Shown: positions 29,861-42,110, counted from the first letter of the stretch. The stretch is 64,000 bases of DNA from Anomaloglossus baeobatrachus (GCF_048569485.1 NW_027442073.1:62001-126000); one strand, 5' to 3'. Numbers and translations: made by a program. Notes: a model not told the origin generated them from the letters alone.

Positions 29861-30240
29861 AAAGCATTTTTGTGGGTTCGGATATTCAGAAACCCATGAA
29901 TGAAGGATGACGTGTTTTAAACAATAATGAAAACTGTTGAAAAAAGGGCTTGGGACTCTTTGAAAGAAGCAATAAATACGTTTCTAGGTAACAACAAAGA
30001 ATCAAAATTTAAGTCCATCGTGGAGAACATGCTGAAACGTTTCAAAGCCTTGGGTTGTCTAATGAATTTGAAGTTACATTTTTTACATTCCTATTTGGAC
30101 TACTTGTCTGAAAACCTTGGTGCTGGTGGGAAGAACAAGAAGGTTTTCATCGGAATATCAAGGAGATGGAACGACGATACCAAAGTAAATGAAACGTGAA
30201 CATGATTGCCGGATGCTTCACAGAGAAGATCCACAGGCCT
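29861..30240 (+). pseudogene. repeat-encoded protein of unknown class, segment 4 (C-terminal)
   Basis: 29,927-30,199 is open and encodes EKRAWDSLKEAINTFLGNN, then MLKRFKALGCLMNLKLHFLH and SYLDYLSENLG. The L-x-H-F-L-H-S-x-L-D-x-x-x-E-N-L-G signature is the most recognisable block of the family. Downstream 30,200-30,240 still resembles its end (DCRMLHREDPQAFY). Function unknown. Mirror at 55,877-56,256. Confidence 0.7.
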
Positions 30241-30911
30241 TCTATAAGAGAAAAGGGGGATCTAGAGAAAAGGAAAAAGTGCAAGAATAAATTTCTAATA
30301 AAGTTGCAGAATGACTGTACAATAAATAAATGTATTTTATATATAAAATTGTGAATATTTTTGGTTACAATAAGTATTTTTCTTGTTCATGTCACTTGTA
30401 TGTAACTTCACACATGGATTGTACAAAATCAATATTTGATGGTTAAAAAAAAATATTTATTTTTTTTTTTAAATCAGGACATTAGAAAACATAATAATCA
30501 GTCACTGGATTTGAAGTTTCATAAACCAAAATTTTACATAGCTGTGTAATTTGTCGGGCACCCACCGACAATAGAATAGCGCCAGATTTAGGAAGCTGGC
30601 TGAGGTCTGCAAAGTCTGTAGCCAGGTGACAAAATTGTCCAACCTGGGTTTCTTCCTTAAGTAGTCTCTGGTATGATGATATGGTATAATCCTGGCAGCC
30701 GGAGTCGAAATCCCTAGATTGCGGTTATGATCTCCAATCGGAATTGGAGCCCCTAGATTGAAGCCATGTAGCCAAGTGATCCTCTAGTTGAAGCCAAAGT
30801 CCCTAGACCGAGTCCACAAGGCATCCTGGTTCTGATCCCCTAGCCAGCTCCTAAGAGCTTAGACTAGATCATGCAACATCCATCAACAACCTGGTGACTC
30901 CAAGAAGTCCC
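30241..30911 (-). other. non-coding; possible transcript or LTR body read from the minus-strand promoter
   Basis: Contains AT-rich tails with an A run and T run at about 30,444-30,470, and at 30,690-30,830 a set of degenerate short repeats (AATCCCTAGATTG, AGCCCCTAGATTGAAGCC, AGTCCCTAGACCGAG). The promoter-like elements at 30,912-30,989 point into it. Mirror at 55,206-55,876. Confidence 0.4.
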
Positions 30912-30989
30912 CTTTTATAGCCATAACCTTCCCTTAGGATATACTGTGCCCTTATCAGATTGGTTGTACAAGGTTGCTTCTCTTATTGG
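30912..30989 (-). promoter_or_regulatory. core promoter-like TATA and CCAAT pair
   Basis: On the minus strand CCAAT (30,989-30,985) lies 66 bp upstream of a strong TATA box, GGCTATAAAAGGGG (TATAAAAG at 30,919-30,912). Probably the promoter region of an LTR whose edges I could not define. Mirror at 55,128-55,205 on the plus strand. The third copy at 42,2xx keeps the CCAAT side but is cut at 42,267, just before the TATA box. Confidence 0.5.
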
Positions 30990-31084
30990 ATGGATTTCAA
31001 GCTGCATGGATAATGTTCATTTAAATGATGTGGATAGAAAGACTGAAGATATCTACATGTAGTCTGAAATCCATCATGAATCAA

Positions 31085-32300
31085 TACTATTTTACACAGT
31101 CATAAGCAGCCCATGGGCATTCACCTGCATTCAAACCAATAACAGCTCATAGACCAGACAATCCATCTACCACTGGACCAAAGACAGGAAGTTAAATCCA
31201 CTGCCTGCGGTAACCAACTTAATCCTATAGGCTACTCAGACAACAAACCCAACAGAAAGGAAAAAAACATGGCTTCGATTATCCATCCAATGAAAACGCA
31301 TAACCATTGTGAGCCATTGGACAATGCAATTGGACACTTGGTGACATGGTGCACGGCCCAATGAATCAAGTCTTTACTTCATATTCACGGTTTAAGCCCT
31401 TGGGTTCTAATATGCCCAGAGTACATATCCAGAAAGATTCTCTTTCTTTGAGCTAAACACAAGTCAACAATACATTGTAAGCAGATTCTATTACCAGTCC
31501 CACACCATTTTGTGACGCATAATCACACAGTGATCCAATTAAGATTCCAAGTCATCGAACATGTCCAAGCCATACGCAGAGGAGGCAATAGAATTAGGAA
31601 GCTCAAAGAAAGGGAATCTTTCTGGATATATACTCTGGGCACATTGGAACCCAAAGGCTTAAACCATGAATATGAAGTACAGACTTGATTCATTGGGCCA
31701 TGCATGGACATAATGGACATAATTCTAATAGGCAGGACAGGTAATAAGGAGCACAAGTTATATGCTAAAATGTGTTGTGTGACAAGACAGACACAGGAAA
31801 GGACATGATAACAGGTGTAGGGACCAACAAGGTGAGACAAGGGGTATCAGGATAGGGTCAAGTAGGTATGAATGTAGTAATGGGGCAGGCATAGAGAATT
31901 GTATGTGAATGTGAATTACAATAAATCACTAAGGAAAGGAATATGTGAGTGTGTGCCTAATGTAAACTAATATTGTACTGGCAAAATTATAGATGGAAAG
32001 GGAGAAGGGGAGGGGGGAGAGAGGAGGCTGTAATTGACTACAAGGGTATGAGTTATGAGTGATCATAGGGATAGTGTTACATAAGTGGAAATACCTATGG
32101 AGGACCGGATGTGTAAGCGCATACCTTATACAAACCTATAGAGTGCTGATGGGTGATAGTGTGATGTTAGATATAAGACATCCTATAGTGAATAGTGAGC
32201 CGTAATCAAGTGCAACAGGGATATTTCACGTGACTATGGGAACCTGGAAGGTAAAGAAAGGGGAGAAAAAACTGTTAGACAAGGTAATCAGACATAATGT
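31085..32300. repeat. partial copy of the 4,821-6,981 palindrome
   Basis: Matches about 4,930-6,140, including one foldback MITE at 31,349-31,704, then leaves the homology at GTAATCAGACATAATG. Only one arm plus the spacer is present, so it does not fold on itself fully. Inverted copies: about 40,888-42,110 and 53,816-55,025. Confidence 0.85.
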
Positions 32301-32920
32301 AACCAGTTGATCAGACATGATCACCTGGTTTGAGACCCCCTGTCTTACACTATATAGATATCATGTTTATTCCCCATCTATCTTGCTCAGGAGAGCATCT
32401 CCCTCCCCCGGCACCAAGAGCAGCTCATACTGAATTGTTACATTGACTAGTAACACTGCACACAGAAATGCACCTTAATATTCCACTGTTAACCCTTTCC
32501 TCCCAGCAGTAACACACAACTCCTCACCTTGATATCATGGTGATTTATGGTCAGAATGACTTCAATGCGATCAGTGATTTCTATTCTAGCTCTGCTCACA
32601 TAGATTTTATATCCACACTCAACTATAGGCCGTTCTTCATATTTTGGGGGCTTTTAGTCAGATATACTAGTTTGTGCCTGTATAGTATTGGTGTAGATGG
32701 GAGTGTAGGGCATGGGTTACATGGCACTGTGGTGGAATACTGATGGTGCTGTGTTTGATGCTTCTACTGGGTATTTTCCTACAAATACTGGAACAGCTCA
32801 CTGCTTAGAATGATCCTTCCCAGCTCTATAATATATTATATATACCCCACAATGCAGGCTCACACACACATTTGTCTCAAGTGTGTTGTAGGGACACAGA
32901 TACAGTCTTGGTCATGTGAC

Positions 32921-33497
32921 TAAAGGCTACTTTACACACTGCGATATCGGTCCCGATATCGCTAGTGTGGGTACCTGCCCCCATCTGTTGCGCGACACGG
33001 GCAAATCGTTGCCCATGCCGCACAACACCGACCAGACCCGTCACACATACTTACCTGCCCGGCGACGTCGCTGTGTCCGGCGAACCGCCTCCTTTCTAAG
33101 GGGGCGGTCCGTGCGGCGACACAGCGACGTCACTGAGCGACGGCCCAATAGCAGCGGAGGGGCGGAGATGAGTGGCCGGAACATCCCGCCCACCTCCTTC
33201 CTTCCTCATAGCGGCTGGGAGGCAGGTAAGGAGAGGTTCCTCGTTTCTGCGGTGTCACACGGAGCGATGTGTGCTACCGCAGGAGCGACGAACTACATCG
33301 TTACTGCTGCAGTAACGATAATCGAGAATGGAGACCCATGTCACCGATGAGCGATTTTGCACGTTTTTGCAACGATGCAAAATCGCTCATCGGTATCACA
33401 CGCAGCAACATCGCTAATGCGGCCGGATGTGCGTCACAAATTCCGTGACCCCAACGACTCCGCATTAGCGATGTCGCAGCGTGTAAAGCCCCCTTTA
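32921..33497 (-). mobile_element. 577-bp TIR-type MITE, copy 2 (inverted)
   Basis: Reverse complement of the MITE at 39,681-40,257 and 12,437-13,014, with TAAAGGCTACTTTACAC and GTAAAGCCCCCTTTA ends. It is in the same flanking context as the other copies, so it was carried by segmental duplication and did not transpose separately. Confidence 0.85.
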
Positions 33498-34889
33498 GTG
33501 GGAGTGGTGTACAGGGTCTTAGCAGTAAAGAGTATTCCATATTTCTGCCAGATACCCACAGAGATATTGAAATCTGAAAAAAGAGACTTCTGCTCATTGA
33601 AGGTAAGAACTACTCACATAGCGTTCAACTCCACAGCAAACGAGTGCTCTAGCACTGGCATCTCAGCAGGGATATTCCCCTACTACACATGTGTGTCTAG
33701 GTCACTGTGACAGTTTACAGGACATAACTCAGGGCACCTAGACAGAAGGCAGAGGGACTACTTTCTATTTCTGGTGTAGAGCATATATATATATTTATAC
33801 TATTACATGGGACACATGTACCTTGTATTACCATTATTCGCTGTATATGAACCCCTTTTCTCCGGGCATTATTTGTCTATAGCATTTTTCACGAACCTGA
33901 GGCAACTGAGAACCCTTCAGTGAAGGAATTCCACTAACCCTCACAATACCTACCAGGGGCCTCCCTGCAGTAACTCAGGTAGTTGTACCCATTCTCTTTC
34001 CGCATTCTATGTGTTCTTCTTCTTTCTTCTTTTTTTTCTTTTTTCTTCTTTTTATTTCTATCATGTAGTTCAGGGGTTTATAGATATATGTCCTGCATCT
34101 CATATTTCCTTTAGTGGTGCTTCTTACCCATTCTCATATCATTTACCCTAGTATTTCATGATCCTGAGGCGACTGAGAACCCTTTAATAAAGGAATCCTT
34201 TTTCACCTGAATTGTCAAGTGATACTTACCAGTGACTATCACGTAATGTTACAGGTAGTTCCATTTTCTTCCTCTTCTTTCTCTCCTTTCTTCTTTGTCA
34301 CACGGTCCATTGTGTTATAGCCCACGTGTCATGATAACACTTGTACCATCTTTTCATTTAGATTCCACCTACAATTATTTACCGATTCCAGTTCTGGAAT
34401 AGGCTTTCATCATCTACTCACTAGAATTCTCAAGTTCATAAGGTACTGAGACATATACATGTTCACACCATTATAAAGAACAAAGTATAAACATTGAGGT
34501 TTTTCTCACACCCATGTTCCTGTGTTCTTTGATATGATATGTGTTCATTTCCTTCACTATATAGGATTGCAAGTTTTCCATTTGTACCTTAATGGCAATG
34601 ACGCTATACAATTGAACACATATCATCCTGTTATCCATATAGGTGTGTATTTACCTGCTTGACTATTTTTGGTTGTTTGATCCAGAATGTTTCTCCAGAT
34701 AGGTCATGTGGAAATTTTCTTTCCTCAGTACAAATGTTTTCACTATGGCTTTGGAAAATTTTTTTGTATGTGCATCATGGTCATTTGACCCATTGTACTC
34801 TCAAGTAGCAATATATTGTACTGTTATGTTGTACTATGTACTAATTACGTGTTTATATGGTTTTGTAACCCTTTATGATCTTAGATAAC

Positions 34890-34936
34890 TTTATCCTTGA
34901 TAAAGACCTAAAAACAAGCTCGAAACGTTGGATGAA
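34890..34936 (+). ncRNA. degenerate hammerhead-like motif, copy 2
   Basis: Plus-strand equivalent of 10,992-11,038. Same UUGAUAA and GAAACGUU blocks, but helix II reads GACC against GCUC, so pairing is weaker. Unlikely to be active. Confidence 0.45.
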
Positions 34937-35342
34937 TTATCCTTTTGCACAAATAAAGAATTTTCAGCATTCTAAGAGTTCTTTTCTTACGTTATTGATC
35001 ACTATAGTGTGCCAGAGCTATTTCTATTGAATTGACTCTTATTTTTTCTGAGCACCTGCTATATACACAGTGAGCCAGACATATTCAATTTTCATTCAGA
35101 AGGCAGAGGGAAGCCTTAGCAGCTGAGCCTATATCTTGGCTTGTGAGCATTAGAACAGGCCGGCGATTACAGGGTAACATGAAAAATGTCCAGCTTGCAT
35201 TATGACTAGAACATGACAATATCCTTTTAAGTACTAACCTATGATGCGTTCCTAAGCAGTTGATGTTATATGTTCTACATTTCATTTTCTGCATACTTTA
35301 CAAGTAGTAGAATTTGCTTTGATATAGGCAACTGGATTTTCA

Positions 35343-35558
35343 TTTTTTTTCTGTTTATCAGTAGGACTTCAAAATAACAAAGGTGATCGCCTCCCGTTGC
35401 CTGGGAACCGTCCAGGCACAAGAGGGCTATGTGTCACCAGAAGGCGCACACACTCCCTCAAGGCCGGCAGACGTGCAATCCCAGGCACCTTCCAGTACCG
35501 ACCAAGGTAGCGTCCTCCGAAACTACACTTGATCTTAGCCAAAAGGCCGAGAAGCTAT
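35343..35558 (-). pseudogene. RNU2: U2 snRNA copy, 5' part plus insert only
   Basis: 35,558-35,522 is the U2 5' end (37 nt) and 35,521-35,343 the same poly(A)-tailed insert as at 8,097-8,284. The U2 body that should follow is replaced by palindrome 2's left arm at 35,342. Non-functional. Confidence 0.9.
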
Positions 35559-35962
35559 AACCCGAATTGGTTACGGCCTTGAGTGGCACCCTGGCCTATA
35601 CCGGACACATCTTAGGGAGAGGGAGACAAACCCACGCCTACAGAAGACATTTTGTCACCCAAGCCAAACCCTTGAAAAGGCTGTTTTGCAGAGCAAAAAC
35701 AAGGAGAATGGTGCTTTTTGCAGCCGCCGCCCACTGCAATGAATCTGAATAACTCCTCCTTTTGGGCACAAGCACCTCCCCTCCCCCTTGCAGTCTTTCC
35801 AATTCATGATACAAAAAGACGGACGGACAGGACAGGACAGGACCATCTGCCTGACTTTCCGTCACTGCCACCCTTTGCCATCCTTGCCCGTAGAAAGCCC
35901 TTTCATCATCCCCAAACCCTAATCTTTTCCCTTCCCTTCCCAGCTGCGTCTCACTCCCTTTC

Positions 35963-36313
35963 ATTAGGAAGTGAGCGCAGCCTTTTCTCCGTTCTGCACA
36001 TGCGCGACGTTAAACACAAATGCGCAGGCGTGCGTTCCATTAGCCTCACTGCATTCCACTCCCATACAGGAAGTGGGCACAGCTATTACTACGGTCGCAC
36101 ATAAAAGAACCCACGGCCACCACTGCACATAGCTGACTCCACCACAGGACACCCACTTCTACACCAACGCAGGTAAGACAGGATCGGCACCTCTATGCTC
36201 CCGTTACAATCAGGCTCAGTCACCATGTGATAACGCTCTCAACTCTTTAGTTGCAGGCTCCCCTTGCTTCACCTCCACTGGCTGTGCTGCCATTTCCTCT
36301 CCCACCTGGAAGG
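35963..36313 (+). promoter_or_regulatory. CpG-rich promoter-like block, copy 2
   Basis: Direct copy of 8,721-9,071 with the same ETS-like, NRF1-like and TATA-like motifs and the same donor/acceptor/donor signals. It differs at a few bases (for example GGGCACAGC in place of GGGCGCAGC near 36,075). Confidence 0.4.
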
Positions 36314-36441
36314 TATACTTTATTCCACTATTTTCCTGTTTCTCTCTTCCCCCTTTTCCCATAACCTACTTTTATCTGCATTTGTGGGGTATCTATATGC
36401 TATTTACATCATAGTTTTATTCATTAATATGGAAGGGAAGA

Positions 36442-37193
36442 GTGCCCATGAGAGTGTTGAACTGCGGAGAGCAAAAGATTAAGCTGCTCCGATTTGCCAC
36501 CATTGATAAGCTGTTCTCAGTAGATACACATGCTATCCAAACAGCAGCATCCACCATTGCTTCAGCCCACCCATTCAGTGACAGCTCACCAAGTCAGCCA
36601 GAGGAGTGGTGTAAGGAATTACACGTAGGCACTGACTCCACACCTTCACATCACAAGAAGGGGGTCTACAGGCTAGTGCAAGAATACGAGCAAGTCTTCA
36701 GCAAACATCCGCTAGACTTTTGAAAAATAAAAGGGGTCAAACACTACATCCCCACAAGTGCACACCCACCCATCAAAGAGAGATATAAGCCAAATCTACC
36801 TGCACATTACCAGTGTACCAAGGACATGTTGAGCAACATGAAGGAGGCTGGGGTTATCCGTGACAGTTGTAGCCTCTGGGCAGCTCCGTTGGTCCTGTTA
36901 AAGAAGAAGGACAGCACCACTCCCCTGTATTGAGGAATAGCTAGCTGCATTGACAACTGCAAATTATTTTTCTACCCTTGATCTCACTAGTCACTATTGG
37001 CAAGTGTCCGTTGCTGAGGCAGACCGGGAGAAGACCGCCTTTGCCACCCCGATGGGTCTCTGCGAGTTCAAAAGCATGCCCTTCGAGCTGTGCAATTTGC
37101 CAGGAACCTTCCAGAGGCTGATGGAATGCTGCTTGGGACACCGAAACTTTGAAACGGTACTGCTATACCTTTATGATGTTATTGTTTATTCTA
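36442..37193 (+). mobile_element. Gypsy family 2 fossil, reverse-transcriptase part, copy 2
   Basis: Near-identical duplicate of 9,200-9,951, with the same peptides and the same breaks, carried by the segmental duplication. Confidence 0.88.
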
Positions 37194-37302
37194 ACGCAAA
37201 CAAGATTTTAGGGTGTATAAAAAGGGAGATTAGATCCGATGATCCCAACGTATTGTTACCCCTCTATAAATCACTTGTAAGGCCACATCTGGAATATGGG
37301 GT
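37194..37302 (+). mobile_element. LINE reverse-transcriptase scrap, copy 2
   Basis: Duplicate of 9,952-10,060 with a few substitutions (LPLYKSLVRPHLEYG here). Confidence 0.75.
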
Positions 37303-37567
37303 AAAGTCCTGAGCAGGTTGATAACCATTGGTTTGAGCATGGTAGGGTGTAGTACGCATCTTCCTGCATCGGTAAAAGCTGCAGAAGTCCTTGAAGATTT
37401 CCGCTTCAAAGGCAGTGCCTTGATCTGTGAGGACTCTCTCTGAGTAGCCATGAGGTCTGCATAAGTGTGCTTGGAAGACCTTCGCTGCAGTATGGGCCAT
37501 TAGATCTTTGACTTGTACCACAACCATAAATCTCGAGTAGTTGTCTACCATCGTAAGTGCATACGTG
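37303..37567 (-). mobile_element. Gypsy family 2 fossil, integrase core part, copy 2
   Basis: Duplicate of 10,061-10,325, again fused to SET-domain exon 2 sequence at its upstream edge. Confidence 0.85.
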
Positions 37568-37825
37568 AGCTCACCTCGATATTCTGCAACAAAACTCCCT
37601 TTTTCGATTTCAGTTTCAGCAAACACTCCTCTTCCTGTAGAAAATATTTATCATTACCTAAGACAGTCATTCTAATGCATGACAATATTAAGGCAATTTA
37701 GTTAAAACTTGTTTTAACTCACCTTTAAGGGGATTGATGTATTTCATGGTCAATCCAGGTTTGTCAGTGATGGCACTGACATAATGTATGGCGTCTTTTT
37801 CGGGCGTTATCCTTTGCCTTTTCAT
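37564..37825 (-). pseudogene. KMT5A/SETD8-like SET-domain gene, two 5' exons, copy 2
   Basis: ATG at 37,825-37,823, exon 1 to 37,723, GT-AG intron 37,722-37,635, exon 2 from 37,634. The peptide is unchanged from the 10,322-10,583 copy and the splice sites are intact. The same in-frame run into integrase sequence follows. The SET domain is incomplete, so no methyltransferase activity is expected. Confidence 0.75.
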
Positions 37826-38233
37826 TGTGAAAATCCAGTTGCCTATATCAAAGCAAATTCTACTACTTGGAAAGTATGCAGAAAATGAAATGTAGAACAT
37901 ATAACATCAACTACTTAGGAACGCATCATAGGTTAGTACTTAAAAGGATATTGTCATGTTCTAGTCATAATGCAAGCTGGACATTTTTCATGTTACCCTG
38001 TAATCGCCGGCCTGTTCTAATGCTCACAAGCCAAGATATAGGCTCAGCTGCTAAGGCTTCCCTCTGCCTTCTGAATGAAAATTGAATATGTCTGGCTCAC
38101 TGTGTATATAGCAGGTGCTCAGAAAAAATAAGAGTCAATTCAATAGAAATAGCTCTGGCACACTATAGTGATCAATAACGTAAGAAAAGAACTCTTAGAA
38201 TGCTGAAAATTCTTTATTTGTGCAAAAGGATAA

Positions 38234-38280
38234 TTCATCCAACGTTTCGAGCTTGTTTTTAGGTCTTTATCAAGGATAAA
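38234..38280 (-). ncRNA. degenerate hammerhead-like motif, copy 3
   Basis: Third version of the motif at 10,992-11,038, with GAGC where copy 1 has GACC on the plus strand, so helix II is weakened. Probably inactive. Confidence 0.45.
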
Positions 38281-39680
38281 GTTATCTAAGATCATAAAGG
38301 GTTACAAAACCATATAAACACGTAATTAGTACATAGTACAACATAACAGTACAATATATTGCTACTTGAGAGTACAATGGGTCAAATGACCATGATGCAC
38401 ATACAAAAAAATTTTCCAAAGCCATAGTGAAAACATTTGTACTGAGGAAAGAAAATTTCCACATGACCTATCTGGAGAAACATTCTGGATCAAACAACCA
38501 AAAATAGTCAAGCAGGTAAATACACACCTATATGGATAACAGGATGATATGTGTTCAATTGTATAGCGTCATTGCCATTAAGGTACAAATGGAAAACTTG
38601 CAATCCTATATAGTGAAGGAAATGAACACATATCATATCAAAGAACACAGGAACATGGGTGTGAGAAAAACCTCAATGTTTATACTTTGTTCTTTATAAT
38701 GGTGTGAACATGTATATGTCTCAGTACCTTATGAACTTGAGAATTCTAGTGAGTAGATGATGAAAGCCTATTCCAGAACTGGAATCGGTAAATAATTGTA
38801 GGTGGAATCTAAATGAAAAGATGGTACAAGTGTTATCATGACACGTGGGCTATAACACAATGGACCGTGTGACAAAGAAGAAAGGAGAGAAAGAAGAGGA
38901 AGAAAATGGAACTACCTGTAACATTACGTGATAGTCACTGGTAAGTATCACTTGACAATTCAGGTGAAAAAGGATTCCTTTATTAAAGGGTTCTCAGTCG
39001 CCTCAGGATCATGAAATACTAGGGTAAATGATATGAGAATGGGTAAGAAGCACCACTAAAGGAAATATGAGATGCAGGACATATATCTATAAACCCCTGA
39101 ACTACATGATAGAAATAAAAAGAAGAAAAAAGAAAAAAAAGAAGAAAGAAGAAGAACACATAGAATGCGGAAAGAGAATGGGTACAACTACCTGAGTTAC
39201 TGCAGGGAGGCCCCTGGTAGGTATTGTGAGGGTTAGTGGAATTCCTTCACTGAAGGGTTCTCAGTTGCCTCAGGTTCGTGAAAAATGCTATAGACAAATA
39301 ATGCCCGGAGAAAAGGGGTTCATATACAGCGAATAATGGTAATACAAGGTACATGTGTCCCATGTAATAGTATAAATATATATATATTGTACTAAGCTCT
39401 ACACCAGAAATAGAAAGTAGTCCCTCTGCCTTCTGTCTAGGTGCCCTGAGTTATGTCCTGTAAACTGTCACAGTGACCTAGACACACATGTGTAGTAGGG
39501 GAATATCCCTGCTGAGATGCCAGTGCTAAAACACTCGTTTGCTGTGGAGTTGAACGCTATGTGAGCAGTTCTTACCTTCAATGAGCAGAAGTCTCTTTTT
39601 TCAGATTTCAATATCTCTGTGGGTATCTGGCAGAAATATGGAATACTCTTTACTGCTAAGACCCTGTACACCACTCCCAC

Positions 39681-40257
39681 TAAAGGGGGCTTTACACGCT
39701 GCGACATCGCTAATGCGGAGTCGTTGGGGTCACGGAATTTGTGACGCACATCCAGCCGTATTAGCGATGTTGCTGCGTGTGATACCGATGAGCGATTTTG
39801 CATCGTTGCAAAAACGTGCAAAATCGCTCATCGGTGACATGGGTCTCCATTCTCGATTATCGTTACTGCAGCAGTAACGATGTAGTTCGTCGCTCCTGCG
39901 GTAGCACACATCGCTCCGTGTGACACCGCAGAAACGAGGAACCTCTCCTTACCTGCCTCCCAGCCGCTATGAGGAAGGAAGGAGGTGGGCGGGATGTTCC
40001 GGCCACTCATCTCCGCCCCTCCGCTGCTATTGGGCGGTCGCTCAGTGACGTCGCTGTGACGCCGCACGGACCGCCCCCTTAGAAAGGAGGCGGTTCGCCG
40101 GACACAGCGACGTTGCCGGGCAGGTAAGTATGTGTGACGGGTCTGGTCGGTGTTGTGCGGCATGGGCAGCGATTTGCCCGTGTCGCGCAACAGATGGGGG
40201 CGGGTACCCACACTAGCGATATCGGGACCGATATCGCAGTGTGTAAAGTAGCCTTTA
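39681..40257 (+). mobile_element. 577-bp TIR-type MITE, copy 3
   Basis: Same element and same flanks as 12,437-13,014. It ends GTAAAGTAGCCTTTA at 40,257. Confidence 0.85.
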
Positions 40258-40887
40258 GTCACATGACCAAGACTGTATCTGTGTCCCTACAACACACTTG
40301 AGACAAATGTGTGTGTGAGCCTGCATTGTGGGGTATATATAATATATTATAGAGCTGGGAAGGATCATTCTAAGCAGTGAGCTGTTCCAGTATTTGTAGG
40401 AAAATACCCAGTAGAAGCATCAAACACAGCACCAATACCTCCCATCAGTATTCCACCACAGTGCCATGTAACCCATGCCCTACACTCCCATCTACACCAA
40501 TACTATACAGGCACAAACTAGTATATCTGACTAAAAGCCCCCAAAATATGAAGAACGGCCTATAGTTGAGTGTGGATATAAAATCTATGTGAGCAGAGCT
40601 AGAATAGAAATCACTGATCGCATTGAAGTCATTCTGACCATAAATCACCATGATATCAAGGTGAGGAGTTGTGTGTTACTGCTGGGAGGAAAGGGTTAAC
40701 AGTGGAATATTAAGGTGCATTTCTGTGTGCAGTGTTACTAGTCAATGTAACAATTCAGTATGAGCTGCTCTTGGTGCCGGGGGAGGGAGATGCTCTCCTG
40801 AGCAAGATAGATGGGGAATGAACATGATATCTATATAGTGTAAGGCAGGGGGTCTCAAACCAGGTGATCATGTCTGATCAACTGGTT

Positions 40888-42110
40888 ACATTATGTCTGA
40901 TTACCTTGTCTAACAGTTTTTTCTCCCCTTTCTTTACCTTCCAGGTTCCCATAGTCACGTGAAATATCCCTGTTGCACTTGATTACGGCTCACTATTCAC
41001 TATAGGATGTCTTATATCTAACATCACACTCTCACCCATCAGCACTCTATAGGTTTGTATAAGGTATGCGCTTACACATCCGGTCCTCCATAGGTATTTC
41101 CACTTATGTAACACTATCCCTATGATCACTCATAACTCATACCCTTGTAGTCAATTACAGCCTCCTCTCTCCCCCCTCCCCTTCTCCCTTTCCATCTATA
41201 ATTTTGCCAGTACAATATTAGTTTACATTAGGCACACACTCACATATTCCTTTCCTTAGTGATTTATTGTAATTCACATTCACATACAATTCTCTATGCC
41301 TGCCCCATTACTACATTCATACCTACTTGACCCTATCCTGATACCCCTTGTCTCACCTTGTTGGTCCCTACACCTGTTATCATGTCCTTTCCTGTGTCTG
41401 TCTTGTCACACAACACATTTTAGCATATAACTTGTGCTCCTTATTACCTGTCCTGCCTATTAGAATTATGTCCATTATGTCCATGCATGGCCCAATGAAT
41501 CAAGTCTGTACTTCATATTCATGGTTTAAGCCTTTGGGTTCCAATGTGCCCAGAGTATATATCCAGAAAGATTCCCTTTCTTTGAGCTTCCTAATTCTAT
41601 TGCCTCCTCTGCGTATGGCTTGGACATGTTCGATGACTTGGAATCTTAATTGGATCACTGTGTGATTATGCGTCACAAAATGGTGTGGGACTGGTAATAG
41701 AATCTGCTTACAATGTATTGTTGACTTGTGTTTAGCTCAAAGAAAGAGAATCTTTCTGGATATGTACTCTGGGCATATTAGAACCCAAGGGCTTAAACCG
41801 TGAATATGAAGTAAAGACTTGATTCATTGGGCCGTGCACCATGTCACCAAGTGTCCAATTGCATTGTCCAATGGCTCACAATGGTTATGCGTTTTCATTG
41901 GATGGATAATCGAAGCCATGTTTTTTTCCTTTCTGTTGGGTTTGTTGTGTGAGTAGCCTATAGGATTAAGTTGGTTACCGCAGGCAGTGGATTTAACTTC
42001 CTGTCTTTGGTCCAGTGGTAGATGGATTGTCTGGTCTATGAGCTGTTATTGGTTTGAATGCAGGTGAATGCCCATGGGCTGCTTATGACTGTGTAAAATA
42101 GTATTGATTC
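40888..42110. repeat. partial copy of the 4,821-6,981 palindrome (inverted)
   Basis: Reverse complement of 31,085-32,300. Contains a foldback MITE at 41,484-41,839. Confidence 0.85.

Larger units (their letters stand above)
21883..32713. repeat. palindrome 3 (largest inverted repeat), left arm
   Basis: Reverse complement of 53,404-64,000: position pairs sum to 86,117 for everything inside 23,493, and to 85,883 further out, because the right arm lacks one 234-bp unit. I spotted only a few single-base differences across the arms. The inverted homology reaches the end of the window and probably continues. Inner edge shares ATGCCC. Confidence 0.93.
30921..35342. repeat. palindrome 2, left arm (copy L)
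   Basis: Reverse complement of 37,828-42,267 (position pairs sum to about 73,170-73,188). Contains the half-palindrome element (about 31,085-32,300), the MITE, the hammerhead-like motif and the SET-gene 5' flank. It stops at 35,342, about 14 bp before where the SET-gene ATG would be, and joins the tail of the U2 insert. Confidence 0.93.
35343..40859. repeat. direct duplicate of about 8,108-13,830
   Basis: Offset about 27,242. The copy lacks the 13,507-13,719 insertion and stays homologous up to GGTCTCAAAC at about 40,859, after which the sequences differ. The overlap with palindrome 2's right arm means the 37,828-40,859 stretch exists in four versions in the window. Confidence 0.93.
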
